Part shown: positions 22,641 to 34,072 of the stretch, one piece after another | How positions within the stretch are numbered: the first letter of the stretch is position 1 | Layout of the letters: every line of letters starts with the position of its first letter | Origin: Symsagittifera roscoffensis | Taxonomy: Eukaryota > Xenacoelomorpha > Acoela > Convolutidae | DNA: 64,000 nucleotides | Direction of reading: 5' to 3' | Assembly (NCBI RefSeq): GCF_963678635.1 | Contig: NC_087068.1 | Location: 3,658,001 to 3,722,000, forward strand | Notes under the pieces: generated by a model | What the model was told of the DNA's origin: nothing | Databases searched by the model: none | The model's input: the letters and a program-made list of their open reading frames with translations, nothing else | Position numbers and translations under genes: made by a program

Positions 22641-23169
22641 TTAAACCAAAACAATTCATAGAAAAAATCTAAACAAAGTTTGAAGTAACGAACCCTGCTA
22701 ATGGGTATTCTGAGAAAAGAAAACACTTCGCTACAATTGGATAAAAATTACCAGCAAACTTCTCAAATGTTTTCTACTTAAAGGTCATGTTTTACATGAT
22801 ACGAATAGACCGGGAGTCCTGGAGAAACTTAATTAATGGAAACATAGAAAATCAACTGGTCATGATACTATTTGCAAAAAAAATGCTTGAAACTTTTTAT
22901 CTAGTGTTGGCAGACCATTTAGCATATTTTCGCTACAAGCTTTAAGAAAGAACCTTTTCCTGATTTTCTCAAAATTTTAAATATATATTACCACTACTTA
23001 AAGACGGGGAAATTACCATCACTTATGTCTATAGTCTTCTGTGAGGTATTTTTTGTAATTAAAGTTAATTAATGTTAAGTAAGTTTAATTTCAATTGTTC
23101 AACTTAATTTGAGTCCAAAATAGTTTAATTCAAAAAAGATAATGTGGATTTAGAAATAAAGAATGCAAG

Positions 23170-24220
23170 TTTGTCCATCACGGATTTTTTAGGATATCAA
23201 TTGACCAAAAAATTAATTCCCTTGCCTGATTTAAACACGGCATTTGATGCCGTTGATTGTATTATTGGAATATTGTGATCGAGGGAAAGTTTAAAATCTA
23301 ATAGTTATCTCACAAAAAAATAACATTTGGTTTCTTCGATATACTTTTCTGGTATGTTAGAATGTAAGAAACGTGTCTGACAAGGATCGGCAATGTATCG
23401 TTTTTTTTATTTTATACATTAATGACGGGCCGTCATCCAGCCGCATTCATGTAACGTTTTTGCAGATGATACTTTAAATAAGCTGATGATCAGAAATTTC
23501 CTTCTGATCCTTGTGATAATTGCAAATTGTTATGCAAAATGTTGAAATTTGGTCGGTTTGCATGGAGAAAACTTTTCAGTTGGGAACATCGTGATGGTCG
23601 AAGTTTCTGAGGTGGAGCACCTAGAAAAAAAGGTCGACAATTGGCTTCAATTTGAAAATCTTGTTGAATACGTTTGCGGTAATTTAGCTCAGTTTATTGG
23701 ATTACTTTTTAGGGGTACAGTCTTTTTCGCACAATATGTACTTGTAAACTTGTACAGATGCTGTGCAAAGGCAATAATATCGTTTGCGTTACTCTAGTTT
23801 TTTACTAAGTCTTTTGGATAAATTTTTTGTGATGCAAAAGAATATGTTTAAAGCTATTTAATTCAAACGGAAAGTTGATCATGCATCATATATATCCTGC
23901 ATTGTTATGAAATGGAGACCGTCTTCGATTTTTTCTATCAGCAAAAAAGTTTCGAGACTTTTAAACAAATTACCGAAAAAGCACGCTGAGAACTTTTCTG
24001 TTGGATTAATTGAGAACGCGACGTAGTTATCGAGCTGCTACAGCCAAATTTTAGCCTAACTTGAAAGTTAAAAGACAATTAAGGCAGCGGTCATGGCAAA
24101 ATATTTCCTTCAAAGGCTTAAAGTTTGTGCAGTTATATGATATGATACCAGATAGTTCAAAACAGTTTACTGAGAATCAGCTAATCAGCTTTACAAAAAC
24201 ATGTCTTCAATGTATCTTAT
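23170..24220 (+). pseudogene. Decayed LINE reverse transcriptase
   Basis: Signature blocks of a non-LTR retrotransposon reverse transcriptase occur in the expected order but in shifting frames. They are PDLNTAFDAVD (about 23228), RV-stop-QGSAM (about 23370, the usual GVPQGS block), LYINDGPSSSRIHVTF (about 23415) and the catalytic FADDTL (about 23464). A downstream ASYIYPALL-like block sits near 23885. Several stops and frameshifts show it is dead. Clade not assigned; the ends are estimated. Confidence 0.72.
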
Positions 24221-25217
24221 AGATAACACCGATTGATAATTTTGTTTTTAATATAAGCGCGGTTCAATTCCTTTTTGTCTCGTATTTTTTGTACTACGTT
24301 TTTCAAGGTTGTGTCTCGATAGGCTGTATAGCTTTTTGCATGATTCTTGTTGAGTTTGTTTGTACAACCAGTTTCATTTAAAAATTTTATATGTACCACA
24401 CTTCTTCTAATCAAAAATAATTCTGTCTACTCATTTACGACCCAAAGTGTCCCAATTTGGTACTTTTTTGGGCATCTTTTTTGGCTATTTGTCTTTTCGT
24501 CACCGATATTTTTGCTTAATGTAACTGAATAGCAAGCTCTGAAGAAAGTTAGGCTGAAATTTTTTAAACAATTGCATCTGAAGCAGAGTTTTTAGTTCAA
24601 ATTAAGATGGTATTTTTATTTTGATTGAGATGGAAGAAGCAATTAATTTGACCTTAAGGAAGATGCAATTAATTTAACCTTAAGAAAAAGTCAGCAAACA
24701 TTTTGATTCAGAAAAAATTCCCACCTCCCTCGCGAAAACCCTAGATCCTCCCTGGCTACTAAAAGAACAACCAGATAAAAACTCTGTTTTTGTCACATAC
24801 TTTATACTTAGGCTAAGATGAACCAATCTAACCCTACAAATGATTTCAAACTCATTGAAGACATAATATTTACCACCTAACTGTTAGTGTTTACTTCTAA
24901 TAATTTTTTAAATGATCATGGGCGAAATTTTCAATAGTTAAATTGTTAACTTGAATGATTACATAGAATTTTGATCAACTAATTTTGCCGCGGGTTGTTT
25001 TACTGGACAATCAAGCGAACAACAAATAGTCAATTTGATTCTGTTTGTCATATTATATTTTCTTGTTTGTTGAATTGTTTGGAATTTTTGACATTTCGAA
25101 CCCATTCTGAGCTTTCATGAAGCTGTTGTAAAATTTGTACTTGGAGCATTACGGAATTCAGTTTTATTGCTATTGTATTACGTGTGTCCGCTTATTTTAT
25201 AATATCAATACTTGACA
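24221..25217. other. Non-coding upstream of FGD-like gene
   Basis: No exon recognised. A short direct repeat (AATTAATTT followed by a CCTTAAG block) occurs at about 24634-24690. The promoter of the gene at 25218 probably lies here, but no defined element stands out. Confidence 0.35.
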
Positions 25218-28200
25218 ATGCAGCGCCACTCAAATCAACTTGAAGACTCATTTACTAAGAGTGCACCCTTGTCAAATCGACCTCTAAAAGGAATTCTGAA
25301 AGAACATCCCACTACTAATTCTGACTTAGAAATCAACTCACATCTTGAATCAACCCTTCACCAAACCGAAGTTCTCCAAGACGATCAATCTCGGCTTAGC
25401 TTCCGGATAAAATGCCAGCAGTTTCAAAGAATCAGCGTTGATAATTTGGAACGCGAGGAAAGGAGCGGTTCGTACGGAACTTTTTCAAACAAGCGGTCCG
25501 ATACATTAACTAGTGGTTCTACTTTAAAATCTTGGAAAAGAGTTTCGAAACTTTTGGAGACCAGTACTGGATCAAATTCAATTTCAATGGATTCCCAGGC
25601 CCCGATTGTCATTGAGGAAACATTGTCCGATGACTTGACTATCAAAACCTTGACAGTTTCGATGGACTCGAACGAGACGCTTTCGGAGAACCATGACTCG
25701 CTTCTCGTGCCGGGTACGTCTCGGACGCCGACTGTTTTTGAGAGCTCGAGTGGAACGAATGACACAAGCGGGTGGTTCCAAAGTGTGAACACTAATTTGG
25801 AGTCGACCACAAGGACCAGTTACAGCACACCAGAGCCAATGAGAATCGTAAGCTTACATTTTTTATTCTAAATGAATTTTTCTTTATGCATTTACACAAA
25901 CGTAGATTGCAGTTTGTGTTATTTAATAATTAGTTAAGACAAATGGCAATTTGTTTTTGAAAATCAAATGAACATCTTCAGAAGTATTTTGATAAATTTT
26001 AACACTAGCCTTATTGTATTTCTAACACGAGTGCATATTCAACTGTTGAACTGTTTTTTTTTTTCAAAAAAAAAAATTGAACAAAAAGTAAAAGGCCCTC
26101 TATTTTTTCAGCGTCCCGTCGACTTGGACTTTGCAGATGGTGAGAATGGGGGACGGATGACTAGAACTGACACTGGCTCTTTCAGAAGTGTGGATGACTC
26201 ATCGTCGGTGGTCACAACTCAGCCTTCGTCCAGCAGCATGAGTGATCTTGTCACGCCTGATGTAGGTGAGTCAGACCAGAGATGAAAAGGAAAGTGAATT
26301 TTAAAAAATTCAGACCACATGATTTTTTTGATCATCAGTTCTTCATCACCATCATTTGCTTTACGCCTTTTACTTGAAGTCCAAGATGCTGAGTTTCCAA
26401 TGTCATTTTTTCACTTTTGCTCCATGGTCGCAAGATGATTCAATTGGTTAATTGCTTTCGCCAAACTTACTGAATGGTATCAATTCAAACACTGAGTGTC
26501 TGAGTCAATGTATACATCATCTATCGTTTCCATTATCAAACTAAATAGTCACGAAACCTATAGCCACCAACAAGATTTGTTTGTCTTTTTTTAATTTGTC
26601 CTCGTCTTCGAAGACGATTTTTTGTCCGATTTCGAGCGGTAAAGCTGCTTTCGAGACAATAATCATACTATTTCGAGTGCCGGGTACAAACCTGCACAAT
26701 TATGAAATATCATTTGTCTTCTTATGGCGTGTTGAATGACTCATCGGTTTCAAGATACATCATACATCTCAGGGGTTTTTGAAAATCACGCGGGCCTTTG
26801 GCGAAATGACCGTAGACATCGTCAACTCGCAGTACATAGTGAAGTGTGTCTTCTTTGCCGCAGTCAGGTCCTAATTGGAATCGGACAGCTACGATACTGT
26901 TGAGGAAGGCTTGGCGGTGTGAGGACTACATTTTTGTAAACTAGTCAGTTGCGACGTCTTCTCTGTATATCCGCTGGTTCGTCTATTCGATTTCCTTGTC
27001 TATTCGTGTTAGTCAAAGAATGCTTTGTCGTCGCTTCCTCTTCCTCGGGATCACTAATCTCACGTTGTCTAAACAGTGTTTTTGGAGGGTGGCAGTTTAG
27101 CACTACTTACATAGCCGTCTTGTCTGCCATTCCGTTGTGAGTCGCTCCGGTGTGAGAGTGAATCCAATTGAATAAGATGCCAAAGACTGTGTTCCTCTGA
27201 ATTTTATTTCCGCACTTAGAACTTTCTGGACCAATTTTCCATAGCCGGTTTTATGTTGTAATTAATGCATCCATGTTTGCCCTGATCTTCATAGAGAGTG
27301 TTGACTTAGTCGGGTGCCAGTTCAATAGTCTTGAGATTAGTATGCTTCCGAGACGAGTTTTGACGACGGCACGGCTACACCTGCTGTGTCTCGATTGTTT
27401 GTTGGGTGGATAGCTGCGTTCATGTAGTTGCAATGTACTCGCAGCGTAGGCTATTCTGGAGGTGCCCGCGGAGCAAAATGCATTGATTTTGAGGGTTCTT
27501 CATCTTCCCTTCCATTAGAACGCCCCTGGCACCTTTTGAGACAGAGGGGGGTAGCTGGAGTTTCTTTGGTTACTAAGGAAAAATTAGAAAAATAGATTTT
27601 TTTAAAAAACATTTAACGATCTTAATTCGGATCAGATATTTTTTTGTGCAGGCACCTACCCGGAGATGCGCAGTCAGATAGAAGAGGTGATGAGGATTAA
27701 AGAGAAGAGATACCTGGACAACATCTTCTTCGGGGCGGAGGAGATAGTGGTGACTGAGAGGAACTACAAGAGGAAGATCAGCATACTCGGAAGCGAACTC
27801 AAGCAGGCCAGCATCACCAATAGCACCATTGCACCATACTTCCAAAAGGGGTGAGTGTTTCTAGCAAATATCATACGAGCCAGCATCTCATAGTATTAAT
27901 GTCCTTGTGGGGATATAGCCCAAAGGTAGAGTTCGACTGTAGATCGAAAGATCTTTGGTACAAATCAGAGTGTGCTTCAAACGTGTTGCAGTATTTAAGT
28001 ATTATCTCATTGCATTAGCCGAAGCGTTCAAGACAGTCTAGAGCTTCGAAGATAATGTTTGAATCAAAAAGAGATAAATTGTCTTTTGAAACATGTGTAT
28101 TTTCGATACATAACAGTTGGAACAACCGAAAAAACTCGAATAGACACCTAAAAACATCCTAAAGAGATTTATTTTGCATTTCATATCAGTTACATGGCTG

Positions 28201-31200
28201 GTATATCCTTCTTTTATTTGTAAACTTTTCTAGGAGAATATGAGTTTTATCTGAATTTTTTTATGAGTCCAGTGGTATAAATGTCGGTGGCCCGAAATGA
28301 CTTTAATTTTTTTCAGATCCCATGGCATTGATGCCCTGCAGACCATTGTGAGCTCCTTCTGTCAGATGGAAAAGATCAGGTTCGTTCTTCATAGTAAATT
28401 TATAATTTACTATTTGCAGATATATTAACAAGGATAGCCGGTTACTGTGCAAGTAGCACGGAATGTTCCGACCACAGTCTTAAAAAATACTAAAAAAAAA
28501 AGTTTTTTTTTTGCATGTTGTAATAAAAAAATCTCGACGAAAAAATAGAATTTAGGCATATTTGAGAGTCATAGTAAAATAGGTCTTTGGAAAAAAAGAC
28601 TAGAAAAATGTTTCAGTTTTTGATGAAAAATTTTTCAGTTCTTGATGAAAAAAAAAGACTAGAAAAATGAACAAAAACTAAAAAAAAATTCAATTTTTTT
28701 TGCAAAAACTTTTTGAATTTTCAAGTTTTTTATTCCCAAAATTGCGCTAAAAAAACTCCAGAAACTACCTTTACTTGAATAAAACTAAATTTCCACAGCT
28801 AGAAGTAAACTTAAATAAACTATTGTAAGCATACTTGGTCGCCTTATTAGCTCGATATTAGACCAAAAATCAAAAATTTCAAACCCGTTTTTCTCGACAC
28901 TGTGAAAAAAATTTCAAACATTTTTTTAATGTTGTTCGAATCACGACTGAAAGGGCTTTAATATGATATGTCACTCAACCCTATACGATGATTAGTTGTG
29001 GTACCTGATTTTACTTGGAAAACAAAAGTAAAAAAAAACAAGGATAGCCGGTTACTGTGCAAGTAGCAGGGAATGTTCCGACTATAGATAGTCTTCAGAA
29101 AACTACGCTTTAGAAATTTTTTTCCCAAATTAGTTTAATTTTTCTGCTTGGCTTCAACATGATATATCACTCAACCCAGTCCGATGATTATTTGTTGGTA
29201 CCTGATTTTGCGTGGAAAACAAAAAAAAACTAAAACACACCCGAATCCAAAGTTTCTCCCCATTTTCAATGGTCGGAACAATAAAGAATACTGGTGCCAA
29301 TGGAACCTTAACCAAATTGACTAATTAAGTTAAAATCAATTTCAAAAGATAAAAATGGACTTCGAGTATCGAAAAGACGGATATCTTATCATAACTGCCA
29401 AGTTCAAATAACCAACAATATACGATAAATACGTAAGCAAAACACGGCATTTCCCGCAACAGGGGAAAAATAACGCGTCTACCAGCGGCTTCTATAATTT
29501 TAGGGTATTCTGTGAAATATATTGAAAGCCGCGAACTTCATTGGTAATTTGGTTTCAAAATAACATCTGTTACATTTTTGTCCAACTTGTTTTTATAAGC
29601 CAAGTTTTTCCCTTTCTAGCGAGCAGGTGCTGCTTGAGATCAACTGGGACCCCGCGGCCGGTCAGATTAAAGTGGGGGCTGCTCTGGCCAAGGTGGCCAA
29701 ATTCCTGACTGTCTACAACTTCTACGTCACCAAACACGACGAACTTTCCGCTGGGTTAATGCACGGCATTGAGAAACACGCCAAATTGCGGGAGTTCTTC
29801 GAGACTTACATCGGTGGCTCCCTCTTCTACGGAATCAAGGTTGTCGCTTTTTAAAATTATCTCTTTAATAAAAAGTTTGTTTTCAATGAAGGAACAATTT
29901 GTTTATACTTTACAAAATTTATCGACTAAACAAACTGTGCAGTACACCAAAAACTTTAGTTAGCTGCCAAATTTTATTATTGTTTACCTGGATAAAATGA
30001 GAACTCATTTGAAAGCATTTTTTGGGTTCGATAAATGGCTATTCTTAGATATATGATGAGTCTTACAACCAGGAAGATTTTTATTTTTGGGATCACGGGT
30101 TAAGACAGGCAGATATAAAGGCGGAGTTTTTTCCATAATCATTTTTGACAGTCGTGAAAAGACCTATTTTGGACGAAAAATTGAATAAATGTTTGTCAGA
30201 AGGAAGACGAAAACGTCGAAAAGTATGTGATTTCAGTCGATAATGATGGAGCCAGTGCAGAGAATCTTGAGGTACAAATTGCTTCTCAGTGTCTACAAGC
30301 GTAAGTCTTACAATATGATGCATCGCTGCAAATATAGTCGCACACTCCTGAATAGAAGCTCACTCGAGGGAGCCTTTCAAGAGCCTTTAAGCATTGACTA
30401 GCTGTTAGCCAAAATACTGCCTTGCGTAACCAAATATTAATAAAATGGCATCAAGGTCTTTGTCATGTCTTACAATTGAAAAGTATTAACTTGTGCTTGT
30501 TTTATGTGTCAGAACACCAGGACAAGTATTTCAAGGTGACTAAAAGGCAGTACCCGGACTACGAGGACACTCTGAGGGCGCTAGAGGAGACTCGCATGGT
30601 GGCCGAGGAGGCGGACCAGGCCATCTGGGAACAGAAGAAACAGAAGGAGATGGACGAACTGGTCCAGAAGGTAGCCGGCATTGAACTCAAGGTGAACTCA
30701 CAGATGATCACAAAAGTTGTTCTTATGCTGTAATAAAGAAAAGATAGAATCAAATACATGCGTATAATAGGGGTAGGAAAGTAATTACTTCACATTGACT
30801 AAATTGGCGACGATTGCTCTATCTAATTTTAACCCCCCCCCCCCCACCCATTATACCCCCTGATAGTAAATTATCTGGTCCTACTGGAATTTTAAGGCCA
30901 TAATGTTCCCCTCGAGGTCAATCTGAACTAAGTGGGAGCAATCGGATCAAGTGCAGAATAAGTTTTGAAAAAAAAACGTAGTATTTATGCAAGAACAAAT
31001 TTAGGAGCTGGTTACTCCGGACAGACGTCTTGTGAAGCAAGAACTGCTGGTGAAGTCCAATCGCAATGGATACGAGGACAGACACTTCGTCCTCTTCTCA
31101 GGTACCCGTGCTACTCCTTTTTCTGAAGTTTTCTTTGACCCTGGATTGGATGTTCAAATCGGCTATTTTGATTTATTAAATTACTTATTTAAGCATTGTT

Positions 31201-34072
31201 TGAAAATTTTAGACCAAAATTAAATTGCACCATTTAACTCTAAATCTGATTTTAAGTGAAATAAAACTTCCGTTTTTGGAATCTTTTGAAGCTGAAATTG
31301 AGTGATCAAAATGTGAATATGTTTGTGTTCAGATGTGCTGATGTACTTCATAATTCTGTCTGAGAACAGTAGCTACCTGTTCAAGCAGAAGATGGACTTG
31401 ACCTACATGTCAGTGGAGACACACAAGAACAGAGAAGACAGGGAGTTGATCATTCGGTCCAAAGACCGATCGGTCACTGTGATATGCAAGGACACAGACC
31501 AACAGACTGAGTGGTACGAGTCCATCGAGACAACAGTCAAAGGTCAGATTAGTTTTGAGAAAAGGATTGGGGGAAATGGGATAGAATAGATGAGTTAAAA
31601 AAGAGATGGGGGGTGGGGGTAGCATTTATAGAATGGAAAAGAGGAAAGCTCGAGCGGGGCATCCGCTTAGTTTTAAGAAAAAAACAAGATGAAGAAAGCT
31701 TAACAGATGAAGTAAAATTGATATTTTTCCTTCAAAATATTTTTGCAAATTTAAAGCAAGTCAAAAGTATAAAAAACTAAATGGAGTTTTCATTTTGTGA
31801 TTTACGCCCAAACACGTTTTTTTTTTGCAAAGATTTCAGAGAAAACGTTGCTTTTCGGCTGGTAGGGGGAGAGGTTTAGTGGACTAGTAGTTCTCTGAGG
31901 TATAAAGAAATGAAATAAAAATTCATCTCAAATAAATTGTTTTTTTTTCTGTGCAGCAGACCGTGAGAATAAATTGTTTTTTTTTCTGTGCAGCACACCG
32001 TGAGAATAAATTGTTTTTTTTTCTGTGCAGCACACCGCGAGAGGCTGTACTCTATTGGCAAGTTGGCCCAAGGGGTGTCTTCCCTCGGACATACTGCCCC
32101 CGTGTGGATCAGAGATGACACAGTGTCGGCTTGTCAGATCCCAGGCTGTGTCCGGAAGTTCTCCGCTTTCAACAGGCAAGTTGTCATTCATCCATACAAT
32201 CACTCTTAAGCAAAAAAGGTAAGTTTACAAATAGTTATCCTAAGCTTTTCAATGTAATTTCATGAATCGTCAAACAAAATGTGAATATGCTCATGGCCGT
32301 TTGGATAATCTAGAATATGGGGATTTAAAGTCTTATTATGTAAGAGCAATGAGTTTCATTCAGTTTTCATCTGCAATTACTTAAATTTTGGTTCGCATAT
32401 TTGCTCCAGCGTTTTTGTGGACATAATGTCGACTGATGAATCCATCCTCTTTTCGGGTACTTACAAAAGAGCAGTTCTGATCGTTTAGTGTCTGAGGAGT
32501 TATTAAATAAGGATTTTATGGGTGCGTACCACAGATATTAAATTTAAAATAATTATCAAATAAAATGACTAGATAATTCTGAACAGTTGTGTTTATAATC
32601 ACTGGATAAATGAATAAAGGAACCTTAGCTTTTTTTTTTCATTTTTCCATCTCTCCTACCCCCCTTCCCCCGCCGCGCTGCAAAAATACACAAACACGCT
32701 GCAAAATTTTCATTTTCTATATAATTTTACCCGCTTTTGTGGATAAATGCGAGATTTTTTTTATCTCATGCACTAAAAACAAAGGTGCTCAGAACATAGA
32801 ATTTGTTCACCATGCAAAATTTGAGTGCATTGAGACAACGTGAAAAGATTTTTTCTAAATGCCTTTCAAAACAGGAAGAAGAAGTAGAAAATATTGGAAG
32901 CGAAGGGGTGTGTCGTGTGTTAGGTACCACCATTGTCGTGCCTGTGGGAAGGCGATCTGCTCCCAGTGCAGTGAGGTGGCATTTGTCCCCTACAAGGACA
33001 GAAGGGACAGAGTATGCATCATCTGCTTCGATGCTCTGGAGCCAGAGGCAGCCACCAGGGAGGGCAGGTCCAAGAAGTACAAGAGGTACCTCAAGGAGGG
33101 TAAGCATCCACCCACGCACACATTTGCAGTTATAGTTATTACACTGTTGACAGTGGCGTGCTCAAGAATTTTCTTAGGAGGTGGCGAAAGAAAGTTTTGT
33201 CGACATTTTTAGGGGCTCAAATTGTCGACATTTTTTGTCGACATTTTTAGGGGTTCAAATTGTCGGCAAATTTGATTTTTTTTAGTTCGCCACAAAACGT
33301 TTGCGCCGCGCGCGAAATTTGGAAACAACATGCGAAAAACGACGTTTTTGAGCACTATTAGAACTTTTGACCAATGCTGTAGAGAATACGTCTATGTGAA
33401 ATTTTGGATTTCGCTGATTGCTCTATAACTATTTTGTAAATGGTTATTCTCAGGAGTGGATTCAAAAGGTTTTTGACTCACTTCACCATTACTGCCTTCT
33501 CCGTCAAACTCGTATCAGAAAGTTTGACTTTTATCTGTGGAGTTTGTTATTGGACGCCATTAGTCAAAAATCCATAAGTGGTTTGACAGTCTCGTTCCAT
33601 GAGTGATTAGTTTGACCCATAAGTGATATGACAGTTTCGTTAATTGATTATAATAAAAATAGGTTCCGATCAGAGCAAAAATTTGAAATTCAAAAGCGTT
33701 TTTCTTGTTCAAGGTGACATTTATGCCCTCCAAGGCAACGCCGATTCCCACGATGTTTGCGGGGTCCTGGAAGCACTTCGGGAAGGAACCTGGAAGACTT
33801 CGTACTACGCCGTGAACGAATGTGTACTCTACGAATACATCCAGAAAAACGACATCCGGGCTATTTCTACCCAGCCGTTAATCAGCTGGCGAGTCCGAAA
33901 ACTGACTCAAGACGTGAACCACAGACCGGCTGAATTTTGCTTCAAACTGGAACACGAGAATATTCCGGACATTGTTTTCAGAGCCAACAGTAAAAACGAC
34001 AGAGATAACTGGGTTTCAGTTTTGAAGAAACATGTTATGGGAGAGCCTTTGAGGATTTTGCGCAATGATTGA
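25218..34072 (+). CDS. FGD-family Rho GTPase exchange factor (DH-PH-FYVE-PH), complete 12-exon gene
   Basis: FGD proteins activate Rho-family GTPases (classically Cdc42) at phosphoinositide-bearing membranes and remodel actin. Exons: 25218-25847, 26112-26265, 27652-27850, 28317-28379, 29620-29839, 30237-30300, 30513-30691, 31005-31101, 31333-31542, 32031-32175, 32924-33099, 33714-34072. All junction phases agree, giving 831 aa. The ATG is preceded by an in-frame stop at 25200. Residues 1-260 form a Ser/Thr-rich disordered N-terminus. The DH domain is about 285-495 (EEIVVTERNYKRKI; MMEPVQRILRYKLLL is the conserved helix). PH1 is about 508-605, FYVE about 628-690 (WIRDD, YHHCRACGKAICSQC, RVCIIC), PH2 about 715-825. 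Oddities: the first zinc pair is C-x4-C rather than C-x2-C; intron 10 has a GC donor; the exon 10 acceptor is triplicated. Which of FGD1-4/6 it matches is not decidable by eye. Confidence 0.94.
26700..27480 (-). pseudogene. LINE fragment: RNase H and C-terminal zinc knuckle, antisense in FGD intron 2
   Basis: On the minus strand ILFNWIHSHTGATHNGMADK (about 27125-27185) matches the RNase H motif of LINEs that carry that domain. Downstream, PDCGKEDTLHYVL (about 26840-26880) matches the Cys-rich 3' end of LINE ORF2. Upstream, about 27250-27430, fragments of the RNase H start are readable in shifting frames. Stops and frameshifts make it a relic. It lies opposite to the host gene inside intron 2 (26266-27651). 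Confidence 0.65.
27909..27982 (+). pseudogene. tRNA-Tyr-like pseudogene (GTA) in FGD intron 3
   Basis: A D-arm-like GGTAGAG precedes a perfect 5-bp anticodon stem (TTCGA/TCGAA) with loop CTGTAGA, giving anticodon GTA for tyrosine. The T-arm is degraded (GGTACAAATC in place of GGTTCGAATC). The 5' end GGGGATA has no matching 3' acceptor strand. The usual nuclear tRNA-Tyr intron is absent, as in a reverse-transcribed copy or SINE head. Confidence 0.5.
28427..29280 (-). mobile_element. Two TGTTCCGAC-family copies in FGD intron 4
   Basis: Relative to 19009-19624 the sequence is reversed. It starts with the conserved tail AAGGATAGCCGGTTACTGTG and TGTTCCGACCA at 28464. The same tail-plus-end reappears at 29039-29080, and the segment ends CAATGGTCGGAACA at 29280. 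So a long copy is abutted by a second, internally shortened one. Both carry the GGTACCTGATTTT landmark (about 29000 and 29198). Confidence 0.65.
31931..32041 (+). repeat. Three tandem 37-bp units duplicating a 3' splice site
   Basis: Units at 31931-31967, 31968-32004 and 32005-32041 each contain AATAAATTG, a T-run, CTGTGCAG and the first bases of exon 10 (CACACCGCGAG, with one or two changes). Only the last CAG (32028-32030) opens the frame into the FYVE exon. Because 37 is not a multiple of three, using the earlier acceptors shifts frame or meets a stop. Confidence 0.95.

Noticed and set aside
26700-27480. First read as a Ty3/Gypsy RNase H (minus-strand SYPPNKQ-like stretch)
   Set aside because: The clearer WIHSHTGATHNGMADK block and the downstream PDCGKEDTLHYVL region fit a LINE with RNase H and a Cys-rich tail.
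30833-30847. Poly-C run in FGD intron 7
   Set aside because: Simple homopolymer run with no evidence of function; prone to sequencing error.
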